Below, piece after piece: positions 17,300 to 26,966 of a stretch of DNA of 64,000 nucleotides. Made by a program: the position numbers and the translations under genes. Source of the DNA: JADJSS01 sp964490845 (GTDB lineage Bacteria > Bacteroidota > Bacteroidia > Chitinophagales > JADIYW01); assembly GCA_964490845.1 (NCBI GenBank), contig CAZBED010000007.1, positions 62,001 to 126,000 on the forward strand. The letters are read 5' to 3'. The stretch's first letter is position 1; every line of letters starts with the position of its first letter. The notes below the pieces were generated by a model that did not search any database, was not told the origin of the DNA, and worked only from the letters and a program-made list of their open reading frames with translations.

Positions 17300-18742
17300 A
17301 TGAACAACGGAAACCGAATGAACAGCATCAAGATACTGGCAGGCCCGCTCCTCTTTCTTATTGCTATCCTGTATGCCATTTTAGTTCATGCTCCTATGCC
17401 CGTCTGTGCCGTAATCGGTACAGCCCTCTGGATGATTTACTGGTGGATAACGGAAACGGTATCCATGGCAGTTACCGCCCTGCTTCCAATGATAGTATTC
17501 CCCATTTTTGGTGTTATGGACGCAAAAGCAGTAGCACCAGCTTATGGAAATTCCGTTGTCTACTTGTTCATGGGTGGATTTATTCTGGCTTTGGCGTTGG
17601 AAAAATGGAATCTGCATAAGCGTATCGCGCTGTTTATCATTCAAAAAACAGGCAGTACCGCGAAAGGGTTACTGCTTGGCATTATGCTCAGCACCGGATT
17701 TATCAGTATGTGGATCAGCAATACGGCCACAGCCGTTATGATGCTGCCCATTGCCACATCACTGTTGGCGGTACTGGAATCGCACCATGAAAAACAACTG
17801 CACGATAACCTGACCAAATCCATGCTGTTAGGAATTGCCTATGCCTCCAATATCGGCGGTATGGCAACACTGATTGGCACGCCACCAAATGTGGTTTTTG
17901 CTGCATACATGTCTGAACATCACCATCAAACTATCGGTTTCGGAAGATGGATGCTGTTTGCAACACCTTTATCATTTTTATTACTGTTATTCGCCTGGTA
18001 TCTGATGGCATATATTTTATTTCCACTGGGCAAACAGCACTACGACAATCTGCAACAAAATGTAACCAGTCAATTAACTGCATTAGGAAAAATAAAAGGC
18101 GGGGAACGCAAAGTACTGATTGTCTTTATTGCGACCTGCGTAAGCTGGATGTTGAGAGAATATATATTGAAACTGCTTCCGGTGGGAATAAATGTCAGCG
18201 ACACAACAATAGCACTCGCATCGGCAGTGATGCTGTTCCTTTTACCTGCAGAAGAGCATAAAAGGATACTGGAATGGAAAGATACCCAAAAACTACCCTG
18301 GGGAATTTTGTTATTATTCGGTGGCGGGCTATGCCTGGCTGACGGGCTGGAGAAACAAGGTCTCATACAACTCATCAGTCAGTTATTTGACGGATTGGGC
18401 AACAATCTGTTTTTAACGATATTAATTTTGGCTACACTAAGTGTGGTAATGACAGAATTTTTATCGAATGTGGCGCAGGTAACTATCCTGTTACCTGTGA
18501 TGACCGGTATTGCGAAAGGATTCGGGTTACCACCTTATTATCTCATCATTCCGATGACACTGGCGGCCAGCTGTGGTTTTATGCTGCCGATGGGAACACC
18601 ACCGAATGCCATCGTCTTTTCGACGGGAGAATTGAAAATAAAAGACATGATGCAAACCGGCATTTGGATTAATATAGCCTCCGTTATCCTGATTACTTTA
18701 TTTTGCTATCTGCTGGTACCTGTATTGTTCATCAACATTTAG
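17300..18742 (+). CDS. SLC13/DASS-family sodium-coupled anion transporter
   Basis: 480 aa with about 11-12 transmembrane helices. Two inverted copies of the substrate and sodium-binding motif are visible: SNTATAVMMLPIATSLL with GGMATLIGTPPN, and EFLSNVAQVTILLPV with GTPPNAIVF. These are the SNT/TPPN motifs of divalent anion:sodium symporters (VcINDY, SdcS). It probably imports dicarboxylates such as succinate or malate; sulfate is possible. Its stop codon overlaps that of the convergent aguB by four bases. Confidence 0.88.
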   Translation: MNNGNRMNSIKILAGPLLFLIAILYAILVHAPMPVCAVIGTALWMIYWWITETVSMAVTALLPMIVFPIFGVMDAKAVAPAYGNSVVYLFMGGFILALALEKWNLHKRIALFIIQKTGSTAKGLLLGIMLSTGFISMWISNTATAVMMLPIATSLLAVLESHHEKQLHDNLTKSMLLGIAYASNIGGMATLIGTPPNVVFAAYMSEHHHQTIGFGRWMLFATPLSFLLLLFAWYLMAYILFPLGKQHYDNLQQNVTSQLTALGKIKGGERKVLIVFIATCVSWMLREYILKLLPVGINVSDTTIALASAVMLFLLPAEEHKRILEWKDTQKLPWGILLLFGGGLCLADGLEKQGLIQLISQLFDGLGNNLFLTILILATLSVVMTEFLSNVAQVTILLPVMTGIAKGFGLPPYYLIIPMTLAASCGFMLPMGTPPNAIVFSTGELKIKDMMQTGIWINIASVILITLFCYLLVPVLFINI

Positions 18743-19614
18743 TCGACAAAACGTTTGAGAATATCAGAGTAGGCATCAATCCTCCGGTCGCGGAGGAAAG
18801 GCCAGATACGGCGGACATCTTCCGTACGTTGTTTGTCAATTTCAATAACGGTATTTATTTCTTTATCGGCAGGTGCTACAAACAGCAGCTCTCCCTGCGG
18901 GCCGGCAACAAAACTCTGCCCCCAAAACTGAATGCCATTGGTCACACCTGTCCAGTCGGGCTCTGCACCCACTCTGTTCACCGTCACTACCGGCAGCCCG
19001 TTTGCAACTGCGTGCCCTCGTTGCACCGTTTGCCAGGCGTTGTGCTGTCGTTCTTTCTCCGCCTGCACATCCGTGCTTTCCCAGCCGATGGCTGTAGGGT
19101 AGATTAAAATTTCGGCACCATTCAAAGCCATTAAACGGGCAGCTTCCGGGTACCATTGATCCCAGCAAACCAACACGCCTAATTTTCCGACGGATGTCTG
19201 TATCGGCTTAAACCCGAGGTCGCCGGGGGTAAAATAAAATTTTTCGTAATACGCCGGATCATCCGGAATATGCATCTTACGGTATTTGCCGGCAACACTA
19301 CCCTCTTTTTCAAAAACTACGGACGTATTGTGATAGATACCGGGCGCTCTCTTTTCAAACAAAGAAGTTACAAGCACCACTTCATTTTTTTTCGCAGCGT
19401 CTGAAAAAAGCTGAGTAGTTTCACCCGGAATCGGCTCCGCCAAATCAAACATCGCCGTTTCTTCCGCCTGACAAAAATAGATACCACAGTGCAACTCCTG
19501 CAACACCACGAGTTCCGCACCCTGCGCCTTACATTCTTCTATGCCTTTAATACTCTTTGCAATATTGGCTGCCTTATCTGATGTATTGGATTGTTGAACG
19601 ATACCTACTTTCAT
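18739..19614 (-). CDS. aguB: N-carbamoylputrescine amidase
   Basis: 291 aa of the nitrilase superfamily. The triad is visible as a Glu in LQELHCGIYFCQ, the Lys in YRKMHIPDDPAYYEKFYFTPGD, and the Cys in VLVCWDQWYPEAARL. The HIPDDP and EKFYFTPGD stretches are typical of N-carbamoylputrescine amidases. It converts N-carbamoylputrescine to putrescine, CO2 and ammonia. It follows aguA by 34 bases, and the two form the agmatine route to putrescine. An arginine decarboxylase is not in the window. Confidence 0.92.
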   Translation of the reverse strand: MKVGIVQQSNTSDKAANIAKSIKGIEECKAQGAELVVLQELHCGIYFCQAEETAMFDLAEPIPGETTQLFSDAAKKNEVVLVTSLFEKRAPGIYHNTSVVFEKEGSVAGKYRKMHIPDDPAYYEKFYFTPGDLGFKPIQTSVGKLGVLVCWDQWYPEAARLMALNGAEILIYPTAIGWESTDVQAEKERQHNAWQTVQRGHAVANGLPVVTVNRVGAEPDWTGVTNGIQFWGQSFVAGPQGELLFVAPADKEINTVIEIDKQRTEDVRRIWPFLRDRRIDAYSDILKRFVD

Positions 19615-19648
19615 AATAGCTGATTTATTTTAGAAAATTCTAAATTCA

Positions 19649-20725
19649 TTAAACCTGTTGTTTCTTTAATGATTGGAAATTTATACTGCCTACAGGATAC
19701 TGCATCGTAATACAATGCAATGAACCATGCTGTAATATTAATGCACTGCAATCCACGCCTATGACTTGTTTGCCGGAAAACGCTTTTTGTAATTGCTTGA
19801 TAGCCTCCGTGTCCTGTGGGACATTATACGTTGGCATTAACACCACATCATTCAGGATAAGGAAATTGGCATATGTGGCAGGTAATCTTCGCCGGTCATC
19901 CGGTGCGTAAATGGCATCGGCCATCGGCAGTGGAATCAACCTATACGGTTTATCTTCCAACGTCCTGAACTGCTGCAATTCTTCCTCCATCTTTTTTAAC
20001 GATGAATAATGCACTTCATTGCTGTCTGCACACTGTACATAAGCAATAGTATATTCATCGCAAAAACGCGCAACAGTATCGATATGTGCATCAGTGTCAT
20101 CACCCAGCAAATGGCCATTTTCCAGCCACAATACCCTTTTCAGCCCGAACAGCCCCTTTAGTTTTTCTTCTATCTGCGTTCTGTTTAAATGCGGATTGCG
20201 GTTGGGCGACAACAAACAATTCGACGTCGTCAGTACTGTTCCTTTTCCGTCGCTTTCAATACTGCCGCCTTCCAATACCAAATCAGGTATTTGGATTTGC
20301 GCATTCTGATAGATAGCTTTATCCCAAAGTTGCCGCGTAATGAGATTATCTTTATCCGCTGCGAACTTCAGCCCCCACCCATTGAACATAAAATCCTCTA
20401 TAACAAAGCCATCAGATGTTTCAACGGTGATTGCTCCGTAATCTCTTGCCCAGGTATCATTGATGGGAATTTCCACCAAAAAAACAGATGAACTATTTAC
20501 AGATGCCAGATGAATCTGTACTTCTTTTATATCATCACAGATAATTATCAAGGGCTGATAAGAGGAAATTATCTTTATGATATGTATATAACAAGGGATT
20601 ACTTCTTCCCAATAATTCAGCCAATCAGACTGCCTGCTTGGAAAAGCAATCTGAATGGCGTCCTGTGGTTCCCACTCAGCCGGTAATCGTCGTTGCAACA
20701 TGCTGCAAAAATAAGCCTTTGCCAT
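19649..20725 (-). CDS. aguA: Agmatine deiminase
   Basis: 358 aa, peptidylarginine-deiminase fold. RLPAEWEPQDAIQIAFP opens the protein, NDTWARDYGAI is the WxRDxG substrate loop, LEGGSIESDGKGTVLTT and HIDTVARFCDE carry the catalytic Asp and His, and the active-site Cys sits in GSLHCITMQYP at the end. It hydrolyses agmatine to N-carbamoylputrescine and ammonia. A second in-frame ATG at 20701 removes eight residues and gives the more usual N-terminus. First gene of the aguA-aguB operon. Confidence 0.92.
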   Translation of the reverse strand: MAKAYFCSMLQRRLPAEWEPQDAIQIAFPSRQSDWLNYWEEVIPCYIHIIKIISSYQPLIIICDDIKEVQIHLASVNSSSVFLVEIPINDTWARDYGAITVETSDGFVIEDFMFNGWGLKFAADKDNLITRQLWDKAIYQNAQIQIPDLVLEGGSIESDGKGTVLTTSNCLLSPNRNPHLNRTQIEEKLKGLFGLKRVLWLENGHLLGDDTDAHIDTVARFCDEYTIAYVQCADSNEVHYSSLKKMEEELQQFRTLEDKPYRLIPLPMADAIYAPDDRRRLPATYANFLILNDVVLMPTYNVPQDTEAIKQLQKAFSGKQVIGVDCSALILQHGSLHCITMQYPVGSINFQSLKKQQV

Positions 20726-20779
20726 ATATAAACTATCTTTTGCAATACAAATCTTTCAAAAGATGCCTATTTTAGCGGG

Positions 20780-21457
20780 ATGGGAAAAAGACTTTTTTTG
20801 CTTCCGGGTTTTGGCGAAGATGAACGCTGCTTTGATGAACTGGAACAACTGATTTCCGGATACGAAAAGATTCATATTGATTACCGGCCTGTCCTGAACA
20901 AATTCATTTTTCCGCTGATTACCGTTCAGCAGTTTGCACGGCAGCTGATAAAACACTATGGGATTCATCCCGGCGACAAACTCGTCGGCCATTCCATGGG
21001 TGGTTTCTTTTCATTCCAGATACGCGAACTGATTGGATGTGATATCTGCCTGATTGGTTCATTCAGCGATCCGGAGAAAGTTTTCCATACCGTTCCACAA
21101 GTGCCGCGCATCACGCAAATTGCGGCGCTGACAGGCATCATAAAAACAGCCGCGCTAAAAAAATATCTTCTGGGAAAAATAAAAAACGAGCACATCAAAA
21201 ATGTACAGGCAGGTGTGATGGATAATTTTCATACGTTTACCAATACTCAATTAGCCTTGATGTCCGAAATGATTTATGCACCGAAAATCCCATCCAAGCT
21301 TCCCAATCCATTGCGCATACATGACAAACGCGACCGAATAGTGCGACCACCGGATGAGCCTTATATACAGATGGAAGGCGGGCATTTTTGCCTGAACCTT
21401 TATCCACAGGAAACACTGAATTCGATGAAACACTTTTTGTATGAGACATATTTATAG
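20780..21457 (+). CDS. Alpha/beta-hydrolase family protein
   Basis: 225 aa. The nucleophile elbow GHSMGGFFSF lies near residue 73, the acid is probably in HDKRDRIVRPP, and the catalytic His in MEGGHFCLN near the C-terminus. It is shorter than most hydrolases because the lid is reduced. The substrate is unknown; an esterase or thioesterase is likely. It is divergent from aguA, with 54 bases between the two starts. Confidence 0.8.
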   Translation: MGKRLFLLPGFGEDERCFDELEQLISGYEKIHIDYRPVLNKFIFPLITVQQFARQLIKHYGIHPGDKLVGHSMGGFFSFQIRELIGCDICLIGSFSDPEKVFHTVPQVPRITQIAALTGIIKTAALKKYLLGKIKNEHIKNVQAGVMDNFHTFTNTQLALMSEMIYAPKIPSKLPNPLRIHDKRDRIVRPPDEPYIQMEGGHFCLNLYPQETLNSMKHFLYETYL

Positions 21458-21505
21458 AATACAGTATTTTAAACAGGGAAACATCCTAATAACTGTCCTT
21501 ATCGT

Positions 21506-21513
21506 TAAATTTG
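21506..21513 (+). promoter_or_regulatory. -7 promoter element before the desaturase gene
   Basis: TAAATTTG fits TAnnTTTG exactly and lies 12 bases before the ATG at 21526. It also overlaps the TTG at 21511, which argues that the TTG is not the translation start. No clear -33 TTTG is visible. Confidence 0.4.
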
Positions 21514-21525
21514 CAGCACACGAAC

Positions 21526-22548
21526 ATGGCAACTACTTACAACAACTGGGAATTTAATGTCAAACCTGAAAACCATCAGGTTGTAAAGTACAAGCAAATT
21601 ATAAATCAGTATTTATCCAAAGAAGAAATTAAGAAACTACTTGCGAAATCAGACTGGAAAGGCGCCTGGGAGGTAATCAGTGTATGGTTGTGGATTGCTT
21701 TCGCCTTTGCATTAGCCGGGTTTTATCCGAATGTACTAACGATTGTCATCGCATTGTTTATTCTCGGCGGCAAGCAATTAGGTTGCGCCATCATTATGCA
21801 CGATGCGTCCCATTATTCCTTATTCAAAACTAGGCAGCTGAACGACATTATCGGCAATTTCCTGGGTGCATATCCTATTTTCAATAATGTGGAACAGTAC
21901 CGGCCATATCATTTTCAGCATCATATCGCGACCGGAACTTCGGATGACCCCGACATTAATTTAGTAGCAGGTTATCCGGCGAAACTTGCCAGCATGCTGC
22001 GCAAACTGTTGCGCGACCTGTCCGAACTAACGGGTATAAAAGCTGACTTTGGCCTTCTGGCTATGCACACAGGATTCATCAAATACAACCTGGGTAATTT
22101 CATCGAAAAAATTCCGGAGGAAAATCGCCCGTGGAAGATTGTTTTGAGAAATGCCTATTACAATCTGCGAGGCCCAATACTGGTGAATACTATTTTATTT
22201 TTGATTTTATCTGCCTCCGGCAAACCCTGGCTCTACCTTTTATGGATTGGAGCAAATCTGACTACATTTAATTTCAGTCTGCGTATCCGTTCCATTGCCG
22301 AACACAGCGTGGTGGAAGACACACACGATCCATATAAAAATACCCGCACTACCTATGCCAATTTTATGGAACGGATATTGTTTGCCCCCCTGCATGTCAA
22401 TTATCATTTAGAACATCATTTCCTGCAAAACATGCCTTCTTATAATTCTCCGGCATTACACAAAATATTGATGGAGCGGGGCTTTTATAAGTATGGGTTA
22501 TTGAAACAAAGTTATTGGGAAATTCTAAAAATGGCTATACGCAAATAG
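21526..22548 (+). CDS. Membrane fatty acid desaturase/hydroxylase family protein
   Basis: 340 aa from the ATG at 21526. The three di-iron histidine boxes are present: HDASHYSLF, HFQHHIATG and HVNYHLEHHFL. Four or so membrane helices lie before and between them. Proteins of this family insert double bonds or hydroxyls into acyl chains, carotenoids or sphingolipids at the inner membrane. The dipeptide spacing resembles the acyl-lipid (FA_desaturase, DesA-like) group. The exact substrate cannot be read from the sequence. Confidence 0.85.
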   Translation: MATTYNNWEFNVKPENHQVVKYKQIINQYLSKEEIKKLLAKSDWKGAWEVISVWLWIAFAFALAGFYPNVLTIVIALFILGGKQLGCAIIMHDASHYSLFKTRQLNDIIGNFLGAYPIFNNVEQYRPYHFQHHIATGTSDDPDINLVAGYPAKLASMLRKLLRDLSELTGIKADFGLLAMHTGFIKYNLGNFIEKIPEENRPWKIVLRNAYYNLRGPILVNTILFLILSASGKPWLYLLWIGANLTTFNFSLRIRSIAEHSVVEDTHDPYKNTRTTYANFMERILFAPLHVNYHLEHHFLQNMPSYNSPALHKILMERGFYKYGLLKQSYWEILKMAIRK

Positions 22549-22640
22549 CAGCACTGCATACTAACCATTACATTTTTACATTCCATTTTATTTAAAATCA
22601 TTCAGACAAATTGTAACTTGTGTTTCTTAAAATTCAGAGT

Positions 22641-23876
22641 ATGAATGAAACGCGACAAAAAGGCATTACCCTTTTGGTGATTGTAGCCGCATTAGGTTAC
22701 TTTGTTGATGTATTTGATTTATTACTGTTCGGTATGGTACGCATCAGCAGTTTGCGTGGATTGGGAGTAGAAGAATCCCTTTTGGAGCCTATTGGCCTGC
22801 GGTTAGATAACTGGCAAATGCTGGGCATGCTGCTCGGAGGAATATTTTGGGGTGTTCTGGGTGACAAAAAGGGACGTCTGACGGTTTTGTTCGGGTCTAT
22901 TATTACCTATTCCATCGCCAATGCCCTAAACTCTTTTATTCATACCATTCCGCAATATGAACTACTGCGATTTGTTGCCGGATTCGGATTGGCAGGCGAA
23001 CTGGGTGCCGGTGTAACGCTGGTCAACGAAAGCATGAGTAAGGAAAAACGGGGCATCGCCACGGCATTCATAGCGGGATTCGGCGTTTTGGGTGCCGTAT
23101 TCGGCTGCCTCATTGTGTTATGGATAAAAGATTGGAGAATATGTTATCTGATTGGCGGTGGGATGGGTTTTGCATTACTCATCCTTCGTATCAGTGTGTA
23201 TGAATCCGGCATGTACCTGAATGTCAGAGAAAAGACGCACAACCTGGGCAACTTCTCCATTCTGTTCAAAGACAAAGAAAAACTGATTCGATATTTATCC
23301 ATTATCCTGCTCGCCATTCCCATCTGGTACGTGGTGCAGTTGTATGCGAAATACGCGCCGGAGTTAGCAGATGCGCTTGGATTGGCTTATGAAGACAAAA
23401 AGAAAGTTGCTATATATGCTATCATGGCTGTTTATTCAGGACTCACGATTGGTGACGTAAGTTGTGGCTTATTATCCAACTTTTTAAAAAGCAGAAAAAA
23501 GGCGGTCTTAACGTATTTACTAATGTTATTGCTTTTCATTCTGATATTCTGGATAATTGGCAGATGGAGCATGGCTATTTTTTATGGCATGATTTTCATG
23601 CTGGGGCTTGGAATAGGGTACTGGGCGGTTTTTATGAGTGTTGCGGCGGAGTCGTTCGGAATCAATATACGCTCCACTGTGAGCAGTACAGCTCCGAATT
23701 TTGTGCGAGGTTCAGTTATAGGTATCAACCTGTTGTATGTATCTCTGAAGAATAACTTCCATTTTTCCACTCAAAGCGCCAATCTGACGGTCGGTGCCAT
23801 TTGTATCGGAATTGCAATAATTGCATGGACACAACTGCATGAAACGTATGGAAAAGACCTGAATTTTGTTGAATAA
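22641..23876 (+). CDS. Major facilitator superfamily transporter
   Basis: 411 aa from the ATG at 22641; a GTG seven codons upstream is possible. Twelve hydrophobic helices are apparent. The loop 2-3 signature is GVLGDKKGRLTVLFG, and helix 4-5 contains RFVAGFGLAGELGAGVTLV, both usual in MFS carriers of the sugar/metabolite:H+ symporter type. The loop EFGVxxx-type spacing does not identify a substrate. The gene follows the desaturase at 92 bases in the same direction. Confidence 0.85.
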   Translation: MNETRQKGITLLVIVAALGYFVDVFDLLLFGMVRISSLRGLGVEESLLEPIGLRLDNWQMLGMLLGGIFWGVLGDKKGRLTVLFGSIITYSIANALNSFIHTIPQYELLRFVAGFGLAGELGAGVTLVNESMSKEKRGIATAFIAGFGVLGAVFGCLIVLWIKDWRICYLIGGGMGFALLILRISVYESGMYLNVREKTHNLGNFSILFKDKEKLIRYLSIILLAIPIWYVVQLYAKYAPELADALGLAYEDKKKVAIYAIMAVYSGLTIGDVSCGLLSNFLKSRKKAVLTYLLMLLLFILIFWIIGRWSMAIFYGMIFMLGLGIGYWAVFMSVAAESFGINIRSTVSSTAPNFVRGSVIGINLLYVSLKNNFHFSTQSANLTVGAICIGIAIIAWTQLHETYGKDLNFVE

Positions 23877-23897
23877 ATCATTAAATATTAATTCTTA

Positions 23898-23928
23898 TTT
23901 GTAAATTGGGCAACATTTATTATTTTTA
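23898..23928 (+). promoter_or_regulatory. Promoter for the OmpA-family gene
   Basis: TTTG (23898-23901), a 19-base spacer and TATTTTTA (23921-23928) match the Bacteroidota TTTG-N19-21-TAnnTTTG promoter at all but the last base. Transcription would start about 15 bases before the ATG. Confidence 0.5.
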
Positions 23929-23946
23929 TACTCAAAATCATACCAA

Positions 23947-25578
23947 ATGCGAACCAAATTATCCTATTTATTGCTTAGTGCTTTCTGCTTTACGATGGCA
24001 ACATCTGTATATGCTCAGTCTTCCAAAAAGAACAAAAATTCCAGTGTAGACGTAACAGCCAATACCGGCAGTACCACACTGGATGCAAAAGCGGCTAAGA
24101 AATATTATAATCTTGAAGCTAAGAAGTACCTGAAAGACTGGAGTTTAACCGTTCACTTTGGAACAACCACTCCGTTTACAGACATCAGAAGTTATGACTG
24201 GGTAAGACAAACCTCCAAACCTAGTGAGATGCAGTGGGGCGCCGGTATCGGTTTGACTAAAATGTTTAACAGCGCATTTGGTTTGAATCTTGATTATACC
24301 TTAGGCAGGCTTTTAGGCCGTACTGTCAGCCGTGGTGGTTTTGCTGAAGAAAGAGCCTACTGGAAACAACTTTTCCCGGAAAGAACGGATGCTGACGGTC
24401 CGGTTTACTTCAAAACAAGTATTTTCCATCAGGCTGCCCTTAGTTTTTATATCGACTGGTTAGGATTAGGTACCAGCTACAATAAATTCATTAAATCTCA
24501 AATTACCGGCAAACCTATCAAATCAAGAAGATTCGCATTTTATACCAAGATTGGTATCGGGTTTATCCGTCTTTCCTCACAAATCTATAACGTGAAAGAT
24601 GATAAGCCTATCAAAAACAGCCAGTACTTAAGAGGATTCACCAATAAATTTACAGAGACAGTATTCCCTTTAGGAATGGGTATTAAATTCAAAGTCACTA
24701 AAGATTTTGACTTAGGATTAGAAGGTACCTTTACTTTTACCAACTCCGACAAATTGGATGCTTTCCAGTTTAATTCACGTGTGGATGCGGGTGGAAAAAC
24801 AGTAAACTCCTTATCTAAAATCAACAGAGACGCTTACGCGTATATCAACCTCAATTTTACCTATAAATTTGGACGTATCGGTTCTCAGAAAGAACATATT
24901 GAATGGGTAAATCCACTGGCTTTCATCATGGCGAATGTACCGAAACCAAAAGAAGTTAATATGAAAGATACTGATGGTGATGGTGTATTGGATATTCTGG
25001 ATAAAGAACCAACAACTCCTGCGGGTTATGCCGTAGATTCTCACGGTGTTACGTTAGACAGTGACAAAGATGGCTGTCCTGACAGTGAAGATCCGGAACC
25101 ATTCTCTAATGTTACCTTGCCAATCGCAGATTGCAAAAACATAGTTAAAGAATCGGAAGAGGTTGCGGCAGCTAAAAAAACTCCGCCTTTCGATCCGGAA
25201 CCATTGGTTAAACAAGTACAAAAAATAGATGATAATGTATGGAAAATGACATCCATCTACTTCGATATCAACAAAGCTGCTATTACGAATCCGGCTTCTG
25301 ACGAATTGAAAAAAGTCGGTGTAATTATGAGCACCAACCCTGACATGAAAGTGAATGTTAAAGGCAATACCGATATCAGAGGATCTTCTGAATATAACCA
25401 GAAACTTTCTGAGAGCCGTGTAGATGCCGCTATCAATTACCTGAACATACACTATGGTATCTCCAAAGACAGATTCATCAAATTGCCTATGGGCAAATCT
25501 GATCCGTTAGTGAAAGATGCCAACAATGAAAATCAACATCAGGTAAACAGACGTGTTGACTTTTCTCCGGCTAAATAA
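23947..25578 (+). CDS. OmpA-family outer-membrane protein with calcium-type repeats
   Basis: 543 aa with a signal peptide ending VYAQ. Residues 60-330 form a predicted outer-membrane beta-barrel of alternating aromatic strands (WSLTVHFGTTTPF, FGLNLDYTLGRLLG, YINLNFTYKFG). An acidic thrombospondin type 3-like stretch (KDTDGDGVLDILDKEP, DSDKDGCPDSEDPEP) follows, and then a C-terminal OmpA peptidoglycan-binding domain with IYFDINKAAI, NVKGNTDIRGSSEYNQKLSESR and NRRVDF. It probably ties the outer membrane to peptidoglycan. It has its own promoter and terminator. Confidence 0.88.
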   Translation: MRTKLSYLLLSAFCFTMATSVYAQSSKKNKNSSVDVTANTGSTTLDAKAAKKYYNLEAKKYLKDWSLTVHFGTTTPFTDIRSYDWVRQTSKPSEMQWGAGIGLTKMFNSAFGLNLDYTLGRLLGRTVSRGGFAEERAYWKQLFPERTDADGPVYFKTSIFHQAALSFYIDWLGLGTSYNKFIKSQITGKPIKSRRFAFYTKIGIGFIRLSSQIYNVKDDKPIKNSQYLRGFTNKFTETVFPLGMGIKFKVTKDFDLGLEGTFTFTNSDKLDAFQFNSRVDAGGKTVNSLSKINRDAYAYINLNFTYKFGRIGSQKEHIEWVNPLAFIMANVPKPKEVNMKDTDGDGVLDILDKEPTTPAGYAVDSHGVTLDSDKDGCPDSEDPEPFSNVTLPIADCKNIVKESEEVAAAKKTPPFDPEPLVKQVQKIDDNVWKMTSIYFDINKAAITNPASDELKKVGVIMSTNPDMKVNVKGNTDIRGSSEYNQKLSESRVDAAINYLNIHYGISKDRFIKLPMGKSDPLVKDANNENQHQVNRRVDFSPAK

Positions 25579-25598
25579 TTCAAATTAAACTTTTTTAT

Positions 25599-25632
25599 AA
25601 AAAACCTGTTAGTACTCCTAACAGGTTTTTTT
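25599..25632 (+). terminator. Terminator after the OmpA-family gene
   Basis: CCTGTTAG and CTAACAGG pair around a five-base loop, flanked by an A-run on the left and seven T on the right. It ends 5 bases before the next ATG. Confidence 0.85.
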
Positions 25633-25636
25633 ATTT

Positions 25637-26626
25637 ATGATGAAAACTACTTATAAATACAACCCGCAACTGCCATTCGTCCGTGATGATATAAAAGGCA
25701 ATTTGCATATTGACGGAGAGTATGTCTTTCATAAAGCAAAGGAAAGGCTGCCATACGAGCGTTTAGTAAAATGGATGACTACCTCCAACCCTCAACGAGA
25801 GGAGAAAAAACAGGATAATTTTGCTCCTGAAGTGATTCGTACCAATGCCTTTTTAACATCCGAACAGGATAAAATCGTATGGCTCGGACATTCTTCCTTC
25901 TATATTCAGCTGAATGAAAAGAGAATACTGACCGACCCTGTATTTCATGACCTCACTCCTTTCCTTCGGCGAAAACATGCACTTCCCTGCCCTGTACAAG
26001 ACTTTAAAAATATCGATTATATTCTCTTATCACACGGGCACAGAGACCATCTGGATTTACCCACGCTAAGAAAAATATCAAAGCTAAATCCGGATATGGA
26101 GATATTATGCCCACTTGGTTTTAAAAATATGCTGCAATCCACCGGTATCAGAAAAATACAAGAGGCTGCCTGGTGGCAGCAATATGATATTCCACGGCTG
26201 AATATTACCTTTTTGCCTGCCAAGCACTGGAACCGCCGATTCATTACTGACTACAATAAAACGCTCTGGGGCAGTTTTTCCATTCAACATCAATCCAAAA
26301 GCATCTATTTTGCCGGTGATACCGGCTATGCGCATCATTTTAAAGAGATTAATTCCCATTTCTCGTCTTTTGATGTTTGCCTAATGCCCATAGGCGCATA
26401 CAAGCCAAAATTCATCATGGAGTGGGCACATACATCGCCGGAAGAAGCCATACAGGCCTTCCATGAGCTAAACGGGAAAACATTTATTCCCATGCATTAC
26501 GGCACTTTTGATTTGAGCGACGAACCGGCATCCGAACCTAAAAATATCGTTCACGAATTCAAACAACAGAATAAACTCAAGGGTGAACTGGCTATTCTGA
26601 AAGTTGGAGAAGAATTTAACTGGTAA
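25637..26626 (+). CDS. NAPE-PLD/UlaG-like metallo-beta-lactamase hydrolase
   Basis: 329 aa; the ATG at 25637 or the adjacent one at 25640 may start it. Metal-binding motifs are WLGHSSFYIQL, LLSHGHRDHLDL, FLPAKHWNRR, IYFAGDTGYA and PMHYGTFDLSDEP, in the order found in N-acylphosphatidylethanolamine phospholipase D and its bacterial relatives. The N-terminal segment before residue 80 has no signal peptide. A lipid phosphodiester substrate is plausible by family. It begins 5 bases past the upstream terminator, so its promoter is either within that gene or very compact. Confidence 0.85.
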   Translation: MMKTTYKYNPQLPFVRDDIKGNLHIDGEYVFHKAKERLPYERLVKWMTTSNPQREEKKQDNFAPEVIRTNAFLTSEQDKIVWLGHSSFYIQLNEKRILTDPVFHDLTPFLRRKHALPCPVQDFKNIDYILLSHGHRDHLDLPTLRKISKLNPDMEILCPLGFKNMLQSTGIRKIQEAAWWQQYDIPRLNITFLPAKHWNRRFITDYNKTLWGSFSIQHQSKSIYFAGDTGYAHHFKEINSHFSSFDVCLMPIGAYKPKFIMEWAHTSPEEAIQAFHELNGKTFIPMHYGTFDLSDEPASEPKNIVHEFKQQNKLKGELAILKVGEEFNW

Positions 26627-26668
26627 CGAAAAATCAATTAAGAATACAAATATGAGAGAACCCTTTCA

Positions 26669-26950
26669 TTATCCCTCATCGTAACTGACAACGACCCGGG
26701 TTGTTTTGGGATGCGACTGGCAAGTCAGGATAAAACCTTCGTCTATTTCTTCCTCCGTCAGCGGTTCATCATCGTCCATTTCCACTTTTCCTTCCAGTAG
26801 TTTAGCCTTACAGCTGCAACACGCAGCCACCCTGCATGCATAAGGCGGGTCTAAATTGGCATTAATGGCAGCTTCCAGAATTGTTTCGCCTTCATTTACT
26901 GTAATTTCGTGGTCGAGGCCGTCTAATATTACTTTAACCGAGTATCCCAT
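26669..26950 (-). CDS. Free-standing plant-type 2Fe-2S ferredoxin
   Basis: 93 aa. The cluster ligands are in CRVAACCSCKAKLLEG (C-x4-C-x2-C) and LTCQSHP near residue 79, as in the C-terminal ferredoxin domain of PaaE/HmpX-type reductases, but without the flavin and NAD domains. An extra Cys sits next to the second ligand. It probably shuttles electrons to an oxygenase or desaturase in the cytoplasm; no partner adjoins. It is monocistronic, with a near-perfect promoter. Confidence 0.88.
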   Translation of the reverse strand: MGYSVKVILDGLDHEITVNEGETILEAAINANLDPPYACRVAACCSCKAKLLEGKVEMDDDEPLTEEEIDEGFILTCQSHPKTTRVVVSYDEG

Positions 26951-26966
26951 ATAGTATATCTGTTCT

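Noticed and set aside
17287..17619. Open frame overlapping the start of the SLC13 transporter gene
   Set aside because: It is out of frame with a clear transporter gene covering the same bases and has no recognisable protein features.
20086..20491. Three plus-strand open frames inside the agmatine deiminase gene
   Set aside because: They lie antisense within a complete, well-conserved gene and show no domain or signal.
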